From Bradyrhizobiaceae bacterium (lineage in GTDB: Bacteria; Pseudomonadota; Alphaproteobacteria; Rhizobiales; Xanthobacteraceae), in NCBI GenBank assembly GCA_003963435.1, contig RXJC01000054.1, positions 43,909 through 107,908 on the forward strand: a stretch of DNA of 64,000 nucleotides, given 5' to 3'. Within the stretch, counting starts at the first letter, position 1, and each line of letters starts with the position of its first letter. The notes beneath the pieces are model-generated. The model was given only the letters and a program-made list of their open reading frames with translations. It had not been told where the DNA came from and did no database searches. A program made the translations under genes and the position numbers. Positions 30,497 through 40,580 of this stretch are shown here, one piece after another.

Positions 30497-31801
30497 ATGG
30501 CGCAGCTTGACGCATACGATCAGATTTCGGTCTCGCCGATCTCGCGCGACGCTTCGGAATGGAGCGAGGAGTTCTTTACGGCGCGCCTGGACGAATTGAA
30601 GGCGGAAGGGCGATACCGAGTGTTCGCCGAACTGGAGCGTCGCGTCGGCCAGTTGCCGCGCGCACTGGAACATCGTCTCGGGTCCGATGTGACGATCTGG
30701 TGCTCGAACGACTATCTCGGCATGGGACAGCATCCCGGTGTGCTGATGGCGATGCAGGAAGCGATCCGCTACGGCGGAGCCGGTGCCGGCGGCACCCGCA
30801 ACATCTCCGGCACAACGCACCAGCACGTGCTCTTGGAGGCTGATCTCGCAGATCTCCATGGGACGGAAGCCGCGTTGGTCTTCACATCCGGTTATGTAGC
30901 GAACGAAGCGGCATTGGCGACATTCGGTCGTGAGATTCCAAACTGCATGATTTTTTCGGACGCTCTGAACCATGCCTCGATGATCGCCGGAATCCGGCAT
31001 AGCGGAGCGGAGAAATACATTTTCCGTCACAACGACCCGGAGGATCTCGACCGGTTGCTACGAAGAGCCGACCCGAAGCGGCCGAAACTAGTTGCTTTCG
31101 AGTCGGTCTATTCGATGGACGGGGACATTGCTCCCATCCGCGAACTGTGCGACGTGGCGGAACGCCATGGTGCCATGACCTATCTCGACGAAGTCCATGC
31201 AGTGGGGCTCTATGGTGCGCGCGGCGGAGGCATCTCGGAGCGCGACGGGGTCGCGCATCGGCTGACCGCAATCCAGGGGACGTTGGCCAAGGCCTTCGGA
31301 CTGATGGGCGGCTATGTCGCCGGTTCTCGAAAGCTCGTCGATTTTCTACGAAGCTTCGCACCCGGCTTCATATTCACCACAGCCCTCCCGCCCGCCATAG
31401 CCGCCGGGGCTCGCGCCAGCATCGAGATCGTCAAAAGCTCGCCGGCAATCCGATGGCGGCATCAGGAGCGCGTGGCGCGCCTAAAAGGACTGTTGGCACA
31501 AGCAGGTCTTCCGGTCCTGCCGTCGTCCAGTCATATCGTTCCGATCCTAGTCGGCGACGCCGCTGCATGCCGAGATATCAGTGAAAACCTGCTGCGCCGC
31601 CACGCCATCTATGTCCAGCCGATCAACTATCCAACGGTGCCCCGCGGTACGGAGCGGTTGCGATTGACACCCAGCCCGGCGCACTCGGATCGGGATATGG
31701 TCCATCTTGTCGAGGCATTGAAGGAGAGCTGGGTCCGCCGTGCCGATGCCGGATCCAACCGAACATCTTTAGCATCTCAATTGCAGACGAATGAAGCCTG
31801 A
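30497..31801 (+). CDS. hemA: 5-aminolevulinate synthase
   Basis: '[15 protein letters not shown]', '[43 protein letters not shown]', '[23 protein letters not shown]', '[16 protein letters not shown]'. Confidence 0.95.
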   Translation: MAQLDAYDQISVSPISRDASEWSEEFFTARLDELKAEGRYRVFAELERRVGQLPRALEHRLGSDVTIWCSNDYLGMGQHPGVLMAMQEAIRYGGAGAGGTRNISGTTHQHVLLEADLADLHGTEAALVFTSGYVANEAALATFGREIPNCMIFSDALNHASMIAGIRHSGAEKYIFRHNDPEDLDRLLRRADPKRPKLVAFESVYSMDGDIAPIRELCDVAERHGAMTYLDEVHAVGLYGARGGGISERDGVAHRLTAIQGTLAKAFGLMGGYVAGSRKLVDFLRSFAPGFIFTTALPPAIAAGARASIEIVKSSPAIRWRHQERVARLKGLLAQAGLPVLPSSSHIVPILVGDAAACRDISENLLRRHAIYVQPINYPTVPRGTERLRLTPSPAHSDRDMVHLVEALKESWVRRADAGSNRTSLASQLQTNEA

Positions 31802-31975
31802 GAATCGGTCAGCCACTATCGGCCCACTGCCAAATGAGTGCTCAAGGAGCTTGACTGGCTTGAGAGTGGAGAGGCCTGCTCCAGGGCATTGCATCAGCCG
31901 TCAAAGAATCGCTCGACGCATTCGAGGTTGCTCGACTGCCGGCATGTACAGTTTCGTTAGCCGGACGGTCATGCC

Positions 31976-32764
31976 ATGACGCTGGTCGACCTGGCCAACC
32001 CCACGCGTTTTCTCACGCTCGCCGATCGCGTGCTGCCATGGCTGATGGCTTCCGCCGCCATCCTTCTCACGGCTGGGCTCTACCTGTCGGCGTCGGCGCC
32101 AGACGACTACCAGCAGGGCGCCACCGTCAAGATCATGTTCGTCCACGTGCCAAACGCCTGGCTGTCGATGTCCGTTTGGGGCGTGATGAGCATCGCTGCG
32201 CTCGGCACACTGGTGTGGCGCCATCCGTTGGCTGACGTGGCCGCAAAAGCCGCGGCCCCGATCGGCGCAGCTTTCACTTTTCTCGCGCTGGTCACTGGCT
32301 CGCTGTGGGGCCGGCCGATGTGGGGCACCTATTGGGAATGGGATGCGCGCCTGACTTCCGTGTTGGTGTTGTTCCTGATGTATCTCGGCTTGATTGCGCT
32401 GTGGCGCGCGGTGGAAGATCCCTCGCGCGCAGCGCGCGCCGCTGCCATCCTGACGCTGGTCGGCGCCATCAATCTGCCGATCATCAAATTTTCGGTCGAT
32501 TGGTGGAACACGCTGCACCAGAGCGCCTCGGTGCTGCGGACGGGCGGGCCATCGATGGATCGATCGTTCCTGATTCCACTGCTCATCATGGCGGCAGCGT
32601 TCTCACTGTTGTTCGTGACGCTGCACCTGGCGGCAATGCGTAACGAGATCCTGCGGCGACGAGTGCGCAGTCTACAGATGATGCAGGCGAGCCGGATAAC
32701 CCTTTCGAACGACATGGATGCCGGTTCGCGCGGACAGGGCGCGCACAAGAATGGCGCGGCGTGA
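31976..32764 (+). CDS. ccmC: heme exporter protein CcmC
   Basis: WGxxWxWDxR-type motif '[27 protein letters not shown]', '[12 protein letters not shown]'. Confidence 0.93.
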   Translation: MTLVDLANPTRFLTLADRVLPWLMASAAILLTAGLYLSASAPDDYQQGATVKIMFVHVPNAWLSMSVWGVMSIAALGTLVWRHPLADVAAKAAAPIGAAFTFLALVTGSLWGRPMWGTYWEWDARLTSVLVLFLMYLGLIALWRAVEDPSRAARAAAILTLVGAINLPIIKFSVDWWNTLHQSASVLRTGGPSMDRSFLIPLLIMAAAFSLLFVTLHLAAMRNEILRRRVRSLQMMQASRITLSNDMDAGSRGQGAHKNGAA

Positions 32765-32768
32765 CGTC

Positions 32769-32945
32769 ATGGCGCTCGGCTCCTACGCATATTTCGTCGT
32801 GACATCCTATGCGCTGGTCGGTGCCGTCGTCCTGATCCTGAGCGGCTGGATCGCGCTTGACTATCGAAGCCAGAAGGCCCGCCTGCGCGAACTGGAAGCC
32901 AGCGGCATCGCCCGGCGCTCCGGCCGCCGCGCTGCGGAATTTTGA
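32769..32945 (+). CDS. ccmD: heme exporter protein CcmD
   Basis: short single-TM '[40 protein letters not shown]' between ccmC and ccmG. Confidence 0.85.
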   Translation: MALGSYAYFVVTSYALVGAVVLILSGWIALDYRSQKARLRELEASGIARRSGRRAAEF

Positions 32946-33529
32946 TGAACATACCTGCAACAGAAGCGCTACCGCGCACCCGGCACTGGCTGGCCGTGCT
33001 TCCGTTGATTCTGTTCGTGCTTCTTGCGGCGCTGTTTCTGATGCGGCTCCATGGCAGCGATCCCTCGACGTTGCCGTCGGCGCTAATCGGCCGGCCGGCG
33101 CCGCAAACCGCGCTGCCGGCACTGCCCGGCCTGGTGCGGGATGGCTCGGCGGTGCCAGGCCTCGATCCTGCCGACTTCAAGGGCAAAGTCAGCGTCGTCA
33201 ACGTCTGGGCTTCGTGGTGCGTCCCGTGTCACGACGAGGCGCCACTCCTGATCCAACTCGGCAAAGACGAGCGCCTGCAACTGGTTGGCATCAACTACAA
33301 GGATTCTCCCGATAAGGCTCTCCGTTTCCTCGGCCGCCACGGCAATCCGTTCGACGCGGTCGGCCTCGACGGCAATGGCCGCGCCTCGATCGAATGGGGC
33401 GTCTACGGTGTACCGGAGACCTTCGTCGTCGGGCGCAACGGCAATATTGTCTATAAGCTCGTTGGGCCGGTTACGCCGGCAAATTTCGATCGGATGTTGA
33501 AAGCCGAAATCGAGAAGGCCTTGAAGTGA
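32942..33529 (+). CDS. ccmG: thiol:disulfide interchange protein CcmG/DsbE
   Basis: '[19 protein letters not shown]' WCVPC active site, '[14 protein letters not shown]'. Confidence 0.93.
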   Translation: MMNIPATEALPRTRHWLAVLPLILFVLLAALFLMRLHGSDPSTLPSALIGRPAPQTALPALPGLVRDGSAVPGLDPADFKGKVSVVNVWASWCVPCHDEAPLLIQLGKDERLQLVGINYKDSPDKALRFLGRHGNPFDAVGLDGNGRASIEWGVYGVPETFVVGRNGNIVYKLVGPVTPANFDRMLKAEIEKALK

Positions 33530-33672
33530 CGGCCTCACCCCGGGATGTCCGAAGGACCGGACCCGGGACCCCGGACCTCGGACCTCTGAGCTTCGGCCGT
33601 TGCGGGCCTACCCGACATCCCGGCGGCGACCGGCTTGTCACGCGGATCGCAAGAGAGCGGAATGTCGCAGGT

Positions 33673-33691
33673 TATATGCGCCGCGCATATA
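33673..33691. promoter_or_regulatory. perfect inverted repeat TATATGCG-CCG-CGCATATA upstream of LysR gene
   Basis: 8-bp perfect arms, 3-nt spacer. Confidence 0.65.
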
Positions 33692-33712
33692 GACAGATCG
33701 ATGAGGATCAAT

Positions 33713-33731
33713 TATATGCGTCGCGCATACA
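33713..33731. promoter_or_regulatory. second inverted repeat TATATGCG-TCG-CGCATACA, 40 bp downstream of the first
   Basis: 7/8 arm match, same layout. Confidence 0.6.
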
Positions 33732-33802
33732 AATATCCGAAGCAGGCGCGATCTCTGCCCGCTTCTGGGACAGAACATCGTGGTTCGGACGGGCGAAAAG
33801 CT

Positions 33803-34678
33803 ATGGAACTCGATCAGGTTAGCTATTTCATCAACCTGGCGGAGACGCTCAATTTCACGAGCGCGGCACGGCTGAGCGGTATTTCGCAGCCGAGCTTGAC
33901 CAGGGCCATTCGCCGATTGGAGGAAGAACTCGGAGGACCGCTAATCTATCGCGACGGCAAGAACAGCCGCCTCACGGCGCTGGGCCAAGAGATCGAGATG
34001 GAATTCAGGCGGGTGCAGGTCGCCTTGAGAAACGTGCGCCAGCATTCGGACAATTGGGCGCTTGGCAGACACCGTGTGCTCGACATCGCCGTGGCACCGA
34101 CCGTCGGTCCTAACGCCTTCACGACGTTTTTCCTCGGCGCATTGGACCAGATCCCGTCCGTGAGGATCAAGATCCACGCACTACAATCCAATGAGGACAC
34201 AGCAGAAATCCTCTCGGGCAAATATCACGCCTGCATCCTTCCACGCGAACCGAGGCCCGATCCAAAGCTGGACGTACGGTCGCTCTTCCGGGAGCGCCTC
34301 GTGCTTGGCTGCGCAGCGGAACACCCGCTCGCCAGCGCCGAGGTCGTCCGCGCCGAAGACCTGGTGGAGTTTCCGTACATCGATCGCCTTAGTTGCGAGT
34401 TTCGGGACCAGATCCAGGAGCACTTCGCGCGTCGAGAAGTCGTGATGTGGCCTCGTCTCCGGACCGAAAGAGAGGACTGGGTGCAGCGTGTGGTGGCCGA
34501 TGGCCATGCGATTTGCATCCTGCCAGAGCGGTCGGCAGCGGCTCCCGGTCTCGTCACCCGGCCTATCGAAGGTCTGTCTTTGGAGCGGGAACTAGTAATC
34601 GTGACGATCTTGGGGTCGACCACGCCCGTCGAGATACGAAAGATCGCCCAACTGGCCTCTCGGTACGAATGGGAGTGA
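33803..34678 (+). CDS. LysR-family transcriptional regulator
   Basis: 'MELDQVSYFINLAETLNFTSAARLSGISQPSLTRAIRRLEEELGGPLIYR'; start at ATG 33803. Confidence 0.92.
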   Translation: MELDQVSYFINLAETLNFTSAARLSGISQPSLTRAIRRLEEELGGPLIYRDGKNSRLTALGQEIEMEFRRVQVALRNVRQHSDNWALGRHRVLDIAVAPTVGPNAFTTFFLGALDQIPSVRIKIHALQSNEDTAEILSGKYHACILPREPRPDPKLDVRSLFRERLVLGCAAEHPLASAEVVRAEDLVEFPYIDRLSCEFRDQIQEHFARREVVMWPRLRTEREDWVQRVVADGHAICILPERSAAAPGLVTRPIEGLSLERELVIVTILGSTTPVEIRKIAQLASRYEWE

Positions 34679-34700
34679 CTAGCACAGGGTGTGCGCAGAA

Positions 34701-34732
34701 CTATGAAAACTATACCCGTGGCGTATTGGAAA
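34701..34732 (+). promoter_or_regulatory. bipartite motif copy D: CTATGAAAACTATA-N10-ATTGGAAA, between LysR and msrB
   Basis: matches copies A, B and C with identical spacer. Confidence 0.7.
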
Positions 34733-34826
34733 AGCTCGCCCTGCGCTGCGATAACTGAAGACGATGCATGTACCTAAGAGCTCACAACAATCGCTCGACT
34801 CTCAAACAAAGTAATGGATGCTCATC

Positions 34827-35270
34827 ATGCAATATGGAAAGTCGCAGGAGGCGATAGATCGACTGACGGCGGAGCAACGCCGTGTCACCCAGGAGGCCGG
34901 CACCGAACGCCCATTCACCGGGGAATACAACGATCACACGGAGCCTGGCATCTACGTGGATATCGTCTCAGGCGAGCCTCTCTTTGCTTCATCCGACAAA
35001 TTCGAGTCCGGTTGCGGATGGCCAAGTTTTACCAAGCCCATCGTTTCCGCAAACGTCAACGAGTTGCGGGACACTTCCCATGGAATGATCAGGACCGAGG
35101 TTAGATCAACACATGGCGACAGCCACCTCGGCCACGTCTTCCCGGATGGTCCAGCGGATCTCGGTGGACTGCGCTACTGCATCAATTCGGCTTCGCTTCG
35201 GTTCATTCATCGCGATGACATGGAGAGCGAGGGCTACGGCAAATATCTCGATCAGGTTGAGGGGAAATGA
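34827..35270 (+). CDS. msrB: peptide-methionine (R)-S-oxide reductase
   Basis: '[20 protein letters not shown]', '[15 protein letters not shown]', '[11 protein letters not shown]'. Confidence 0.93.
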   Translation: MQYGKSQEAIDRLTAEQRRVTQEAGTERPFTGEYNDHTEPGIYVDIVSGEPLFASSDKFESGCGWPSFTKPIVSANVNELRDTSHGMIRTEVRSTHGDSHLGHVFPDGPADLGGLRYCINSASLRFIHRDDMESEGYGKYLDQVEGK

Positions 35271-35271
35271 A

Positions 35272-35821
35272 ATGCATCAGCGCGCCGTACTAGCCGGGGG
35301 ATGTTTTTGGGGGATGCAGGATTTGATCCGCCAAGCTTCCTGGCGTTGTCGCGACTCGCGTCGGCTATACCGGTGGCGACACTCCGAACGCCACCTACCG
35401 CAACCACGGGACCCATGCAGAGGGGATTGAGATCGTGTTCGATCCAGCGGAGACTACCTACCGACGCCTACTGGAGTATTTCTTCCAGATCCACGATCCT
35501 ACGACCCGGAACCGTCAGGGTGGAGACATCGGTAGCTCTTACCGTTCGGCGATCTACTATGTCGACGACGAGCAGATGCGCATCGCCGAGGAAACGATAG
35601 CCGACGTGGATGCATCCGGTCTCTGGGGACGCAAGGTCGTCACAGAGGTCGAGCCTGTCGGAGACTTCTGGCAAGCAGAGCCGGAACATCATGATTATCT
35701 CGAGAAGCAACCGGGGGGATATACCTGCCACTTCCCTCGTCCCGACTGGGTTCGTCCCAAGCGGGAGGTTGCCGCCGAGGAGGCAACTCCTGATCAAATT
35801 GGCGCGCATGCCCGGTCTTAG
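35272..35821 (+). pseudogene. msrA: peptide-methionine (S)-S-oxide reductase, frameshifted near 35332
   Basis: '[16 protein letters not shown]' in one frame, then '...[37 protein letters not shown]...' in another; one extra base in ccgccaagct explains the break. Confidence 0.8.
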
Positions 35822-36076
35822 GCTCGGCGACGAAATATCTTCGCCATCGGCAAGACAATTCCTTTCGGTGGCAATGAATGGGCCTCGCTGCCGAAACGAT
35901 TGCACCCGGACCGTCCGAAGACGCTTTCTCTCCCGCTCTCTGCTCCCGACATAACGCCTAAGCGATGAACGCCTTCTCGACTGTCCGATGGAGGTCTCCG
36001 GCTTCTCGTTTCCCGGCAGCTGCATAGCCACGACAACGGCCCCTCGGTCAACACACGTACAGCTAAGAGACAATAA

Positions 36077-36583
36077 ATGGCCAAGTCCACAAACCAAATT
36101 CAGCTTCAGATCGCTGAAAGAAGCGCAGGATCTTTCAATTTCCTAGCCCTGCTTAGATGGTCTCTGGTCATCATCTTCCTTTGGTTCGGCGGAATGAAGT
36201 TCACCGCATACGAAGCTGCCGGAATCGCTCCCTTCATTGAACACAGCCCGATCATGAGACCCTTTCACGCCCTGTTCGGCGTTCAAGGGGCGAGCTACGT
36301 CATAGGCGCGATTGAGTTATCGACGGCGGCGGCGCTGATTCTTGGGGCCTACCGGCCCGTGTTTTCCGCGCTGGGAGCGGCGATGTCCACCACGACCTAT
36401 CTTATCACGCTGACGTTCTTCCTGAGTACGCCTGGTGTAGCAGAAGCGACCGCAGGCAGATTTCCGGCTATCTCGGCAGTACCGGGGCAGTTCCTTCTCA
36501 AGGACCTTGTTCTGCTGGCAGCATCGCTTGCTCTGCTTTCTGCACCTGTCCAGGATTCTTGGCTCAACATTCAAAAGTCCTAA
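36077..36583 (+). CDS. YkgB/DUF417-family membrane protein (RclC-like)
   Basis: 'LLRWSLVIIFLWFGGMKFTAYEAAGIAPFIEHSPIM' is characteristic of the YkgB family. Confidence 0.8.
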   Translation: MAKSTNQIQLQIAERSAGSFNFLALLRWSLVIIFLWFGGMKFTAYEAAGIAPFIEHSPIMRPFHALFGVQGASYVIGAIELSTAAALILGAYRPVFSALGAAMSTTTYLITLTFFLSTPGVAEATAGRFPAISAVPGQFLLKDLVLLAASLALLSAPVQDSWLNIQKS

Positions 36584-36940
36584 GGTGGCAGTCCCTGCTT
36601 TACCGATCGGATCGCGCACGTCGCCGCGAAAGCTGCGTCCGATCTCGCCTGAAATTTTTGATGGATGCAGCCGCGGAGGCGGCGGCTCGACGATCCGCAG
36701 CACGCCTGACCGGTTCGTTATGTGGCTGAAACAGAACGGTGGCGTTGGCGAAGGACGGCTGCAGCTGCCGTGTGTTCAAGCTGTCATGGCGAATGGGAAA
36801 AGTCGGCAGACGCGTTCGGTCACGGGCGAGGCCCTTGCCAACGCCCTTGAATGCTCGCGCCAACTCAAAGGCCACAAAGACCTTCGGGCTGCGTGGATAG
36901 ACAGAATGCGCCAGCACAACAGCGTAGACCGAGGATATTT

Positions 36941-37444
36941 ATGACCCGCAAGCAACGGCGTTTGACCATGATCGGTGGCTCGCTCGCGGTGCTCGCGGCT
37001 GCGGCGGTGCTGGTACTGAACGCGATGCGCGACTCTATCGTGTTCTTTTCCACGCCAACGATGGCGGCCGAGAAGCAGATCCCGCCCGGCGAGCGTTTCC
37101 GGCTCGGCGGACTGGTGCAAGCGGGCTCGCTGGTGCGCGGCGACAATCTCGCGGTCAACTTCAGCATCGCCGACGGCAGCGCCGCGCTTCCGGTCGCCTA
37201 CAAGGGAATTTTGCCGGACCTGTTTCGCGAGGGGCAGGGCGTCGTCGCCGAAGGCATGCTCGACGCTGCCGGCGTCTTCAAGGCCGATACTGTTCTGGCG
37301 AAGCATGACGAGACTTACATGCCCAAGGACGTCGCCGATGCCCTGAAGAAGCAGGGCCATTGGAAGGACGATTACGGCGCGAAGCCAGGCAGCGCTGCCG
37401 CGCCGGAGCAGACCCAGAGAACTTCGAAAGGGGCGTCGCGGTGA
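36941..37444 (+). CDS. ccmE: cytochrome c maturation heme chaperone CcmE
   Basis: '[40 protein letters not shown]' and heme-His region '[11 protein letters not shown]'. Confidence 0.93.
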   Translation: MTRKQRRLTMIGGSLAVLAAAAVLVLNAMRDSIVFFSTPTMAAEKQIPPGERFRLGGLVQAGSLVRGDNLAVNFSIADGSAALPVAYKGILPDLFREGQGVVAEGMLDAAGVFKADTVLAKHDETYMPKDVADALKKQGHWKDDYGAKPGSAAAPEQTQRTSKGASR

Positions 37445-39423
37445 TCGCGGAAGCCGGGCATTACGCGCTGGTGCTGGCGCTTGCGCTGGCGCTGATCCAG
37501 TCCACGGTGCCGATGCTCGGTGCGCGCTGGGGCGATCATGCCCTGATGAACGTCGCGCGCTCGACGGCGCTGGCGCAATTGCTGTTCGTGGCCGCGTCTT
37601 TCGCGGCGCTGGTGATGCTGTACATTGTGTCGGATTTCTCCGTCGTCAACGTGTTCGAGAACTCGCACTCGACGAAGCCGCTGGTCTACAAAATTACCGG
37701 CGTGTGGGGCAATCACGAAGGTTCGATGCTGTTGTGGGTCGCGATCCTGGCGCTGTTCGGCGGCCTCGTCGCCGCCTTCGGCAACAATCTGCCGTTGTCG
37801 CTGCGCGCGCATGTGCTGGCGGTGCAGGGCTGGATCGCCAGCGCGTTCTATCTCTTCATCCTGGTCACCTCGAATCCATTCCTGCGCATCGCCAGTCCGC
37901 CGATCGAGGGCAGGGATCTCAATCCGGTGCTGCAGGACATCGGCCTCGCGGTCCATCCGCCGATGCTCTATCTCGGCTATGTCGGCTTCTCGATCTCGTT
38001 TTCATTCGCCGTCGCGGCGCTGATCGAGGGCCGGATCGATGGCGCGTGGGCGCGCTGGGTGCGGCCCTGGACGCTGGTGGCGTGGATATTCCTCACGCTC
38101 GGCATCGCGATGGGATCGTACTGGGCCTATTACGAACTCGGCTGGGGCGGCTGGTGGTTCTGGGACCCGGTCGAGAACGCCTCGCTGATGCCGTGGCTCG
38201 CCGGCACCGCGCTGCTGCATTCGGCGGTGGTGATGGAGAAGCGCAACGCGCTGAAGGTCTGGACCATCCTGCTTTCGATCCTGACGTTCTCGTTGTCGCT
38301 GCTCGGCACCTTCCTGGTGCGCTCGGGCGTGCTCACCTCGGTACACGCGTTCGCGACCGATCCGGCCCGCGGCGTGTTCATCCTGCTCATCCTCTGCCTG
38401 TTCATCGGCGGCAGCCTGTCGCTGTACGCCTTGCGTGCATCGGCGCTGAAGCAGGGCGGGCTGTTCGCGCCGATCTCGCGCGAGGGCGCGCTAGTGCTCA
38501 ACAATCTGTTCCTCACCTCGGCCTGCGCGACCGTCTTCATCGGAACGCTGTATCCGCTGGCGCTGGAGGTACTGACCGGCGACAAGATTTCGGTCGGCGC
38601 GCCGTTCTTCAACCTGACCTTCGGTCCATTGTTCGTGCCGCTGATGATGGCGATGCCGTTCGCGCCGCTACTGGCGTGGAAGCGCGGCGATCTGCGCGGT
38701 GCGGCGCAGCGTCTGACGGCTGCGGGCATCGCGGCGCTGATCGCGATCGCGGTGCTGTGGGCGTGGACCTGGGGTGGTCCCTCGCTCGCGCCGCTGGCAA
38801 TCGGACTTGCGGTCTTTGTCATCGTCGGCGCCCTGTGCGATCTCGCCGAGCGTACCGCGCTGTTCCGCGCGCCGCTGGCGACCGCGATGGCCCGTGCGCG
38901 CGGATTGCCGCGTGCGACCTGGGGGACGGCATTCGCACATGCCGGCATCGGCGTAGCGCTGATCGGCATCGTCTGCGAGACCACCTGGAACAGCGAATAT
39001 ATCGGCACGATGAAGCCGAACGATGTCGCCAACGTCGCCGGCTATCAGTTGAAGCTCGACGGCGTCTCGCAGCGGCAGGGCCCGAATTTTCGCGAGATGA
39101 TCGCTCAGTTCACGGTGAGCCTCGACGGCGAGACGCTGCGCGTGATGACGCCATCGAAGCGCAATTTCACCACGCGGGGCTCATCGACCACCGAGGCCGC
39201 GTTGCTGACCCGCGGCGCCAGCCAGCTTTACGTCTCCCTCGGGGAAACCAACGCCGAGGGCGCCATCGTGGTGCGCATCTATCACAAGCCGCTGGTGCTG
39301 CTGATCTGGTGGGGACCGGTGCTGATGGCGTTCGGCGGTCTGCTGTCGCTGTCGGACCGGCGGCTGCGTGTCGGCGCGCCGAAGCCTGCCAAGTCTGCCC
39401 GCGCGCTGCAGCCGGCGGAGTGA
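37441..39423 (+). CDS. ccmF: heme lyase subunit CcmF (GTG start overlapping ccmE stop)
   Basis: '[17 protein letters not shown]', '[19 protein letters not shown]' WWD-type domain. Confidence 0.94.
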   Translation: MIAEAGHYALVLALALALIQSTVPMLGARWGDHALMNVARSTALAQLLFVAASFAALVMLYIVSDFSVVNVFENSHSTKPLVYKITGVWGNHEGSMLLWVAILALFGGLVAAFGNNLPLSLRAHVLAVQGWIASAFYLFILVTSNPFLRIASPPIEGRDLNPVLQDIGLAVHPPMLYLGYVGFSISFSFAVAALIEGRIDGAWARWVRPWTLVAWIFLTLGIAMGSYWAYYELGWGGWWFWDPVENASLMPWLAGTALLHSAVVMEKRNALKVWTILLSILTFSLSLLGTFLVRSGVLTSVHAFATDPARGVFILLILCLFIGGSLSLYALRASALKQGGLFAPISREGALVLNNLFLTSACATVFIGTLYPLALEVLTGDKISVGAPFFNLTFGPLFVPLMMAMPFAPLLAWKRGDLRGAAQRLTAAGIAALIAIAVLWAWTWGGPSLAPLAIGLAVFVIVGALCDLAERTALFRAPLATAMARARGLPRATWGTAFAHAGIGVALIGIVCETTWNSEYIGTMKPNDVANVAGYQLKLDGVSQRQGPNFREMIAQFTVSLDGETLRVMTPSKRNFTTRGSSTTEAALLTRGASQLYVSLGETNAEGAIVVRIYHKPLVLLIWWGPVLMAFGGLLSLSDRRLRVGAPKPAKSARALQPAE

Positions 39424-39427
39424 GCCG

Positions 39428-39886
39428 TTGAAGAAACTCATTGCATGCGTATTCGTCGTCGCCGCGATGCTGGCCGGCCCTGCCGCTTACGCGGTGCAGC
39501 CCGACGAGATCATGGCGGATCCGGCCAAGGAAGCGCGCGCGCGTGACCTGTCGCGCGAGCTGCGCTGCATGGTGTGCCAGAACCAGTCGATCGATGATTC
39601 CGATGCCCCGCTGGCGCGAGACCTGCGGCTTCTGGTGCGAGAGCGGATCGCCTCCGGTGACAGCGACAGCCAGGTGATCGACTTCCTGGTGGCGCGCTAC
39701 GGCGAGTTCGTGCTGCTCAAGCCGCGTTTCACGCCGCACACGCTGCTGCTGTGGCTGCTGCCGCCGTTGGCATTGGCCTTAGGTGGACTGGCTATTTGGG
39801 CCTCCAGCGGTCGCCGCTCGCAGTCATCCGACCTTGCCGATCCGGCTCTGCATGAACTGAACGAAGAGAAGGAAGCCTGCCTTTGA
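39428..39886 (+). CDS. ccmH: cytochrome c maturation protein CcmH (TTG start)
   Basis: 'LSRELRCMVCQNQSIDDSDAPLARDLRLLVRERI' RCxxCQNQ motif. Confidence 0.92.
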   Translation: MKKLIACVFVVAAMLAGPAAYAVQPDEIMADPAKEARARDLSRELRCMVCQNQSIDDSDAPLARDLRLLVRERIASGDSDSQVIDFLVARYGEFVLLKPRFTPHTLLLWLLPPLALALGGLAIWASSGRRSQSSDLADPALHELNEEKEACL

Positions 39887-40002
39887 CGCCTGATCTGGGC
39901 GAAAAGCCATCGGAAAAGCCGGCCTGGCGTCATCTGCTGGACAACAAAACGCAATGAGCGTTCGCCCGATGGAGGCGGCGCAAACTCGAGAAGGAGAACG
40001 GA

Positions 40003-40386
40003 ATGCGAGGACTGGGATTGGCAGCGCTTATCGCCATCGTCTGTGCGGGCGAGGCGCGCGCGCAAGATGCTGCGGCGGGAGAGAAAATCTTTGGAGTATG
40101 CAAGGCTTGCCACCAGATCGGGGAAAACGCGAAGAACAGTCTTGGTCCGGTGCTCAACGGCGTGATCGGTCGCAAGGCCGGGACCGCCCAAGGCTACTCC
40201 TACTCGGCCGCCACGAAGGATTCCGGCCTTACCTGGGATGAGGCAACGTTTCGCGAGTACATCAGGGATCCCAAGGCAAAGGTTCCGGGCACTAGGATGA
40301 TCTATGCCGGATTGAAGGACGAACAGAAGATCAACGACCTCATCGCTTTCCTCAAGAAATTCGATCCCGATGGCAAAATGAAGTAG
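40003..40386 (+). CDS. class I c-type cytochrome (cytochrome c2-like)
   Basis: 'GEKIFGVCKACHQIGENAKNSLGPVLNGVIGRKAG', 'PGTRMIYAGLKDEQKINDLIAFLKKF'. Confidence 0.92.
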   Translation: MRGLGLAALIAIVCAGEARAQDAAAGEKIFGVCKACHQIGENAKNSLGPVLNGVIGRKAGTAQGYSYSAATKDSGLTWDEATFREYIRDPKAKVPGTRMIYAGLKDEQKINDLIAFLKKFDPDGKMK

Positions 40387-40580
40387 CAAATTCCCTCGAC
40401 AACGGGGGCAGTGCTCCGCCGGGGCGTACCAAGCGCAAGATGTCCGACCGAGGAACGAAGCCGTGCGACATGCACCATACAGACCGGTGAACGGGTGTAC
40501 CGGCCGCTCAACCAGCGTCACCGAGGAGGGAGGCTAAGAACCGCCAACACGATCTCCTTGGTTGCGTCACCTTTTGTTGC

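Noticed and set aside
37704-39431. 575-aa plus-strand ORF in another frame of ccmF
   Set aside because: Shadow ORF of a high-GC gene: Arg/Gly/Ala-rich, no domains, fully overlapped by ccmF.
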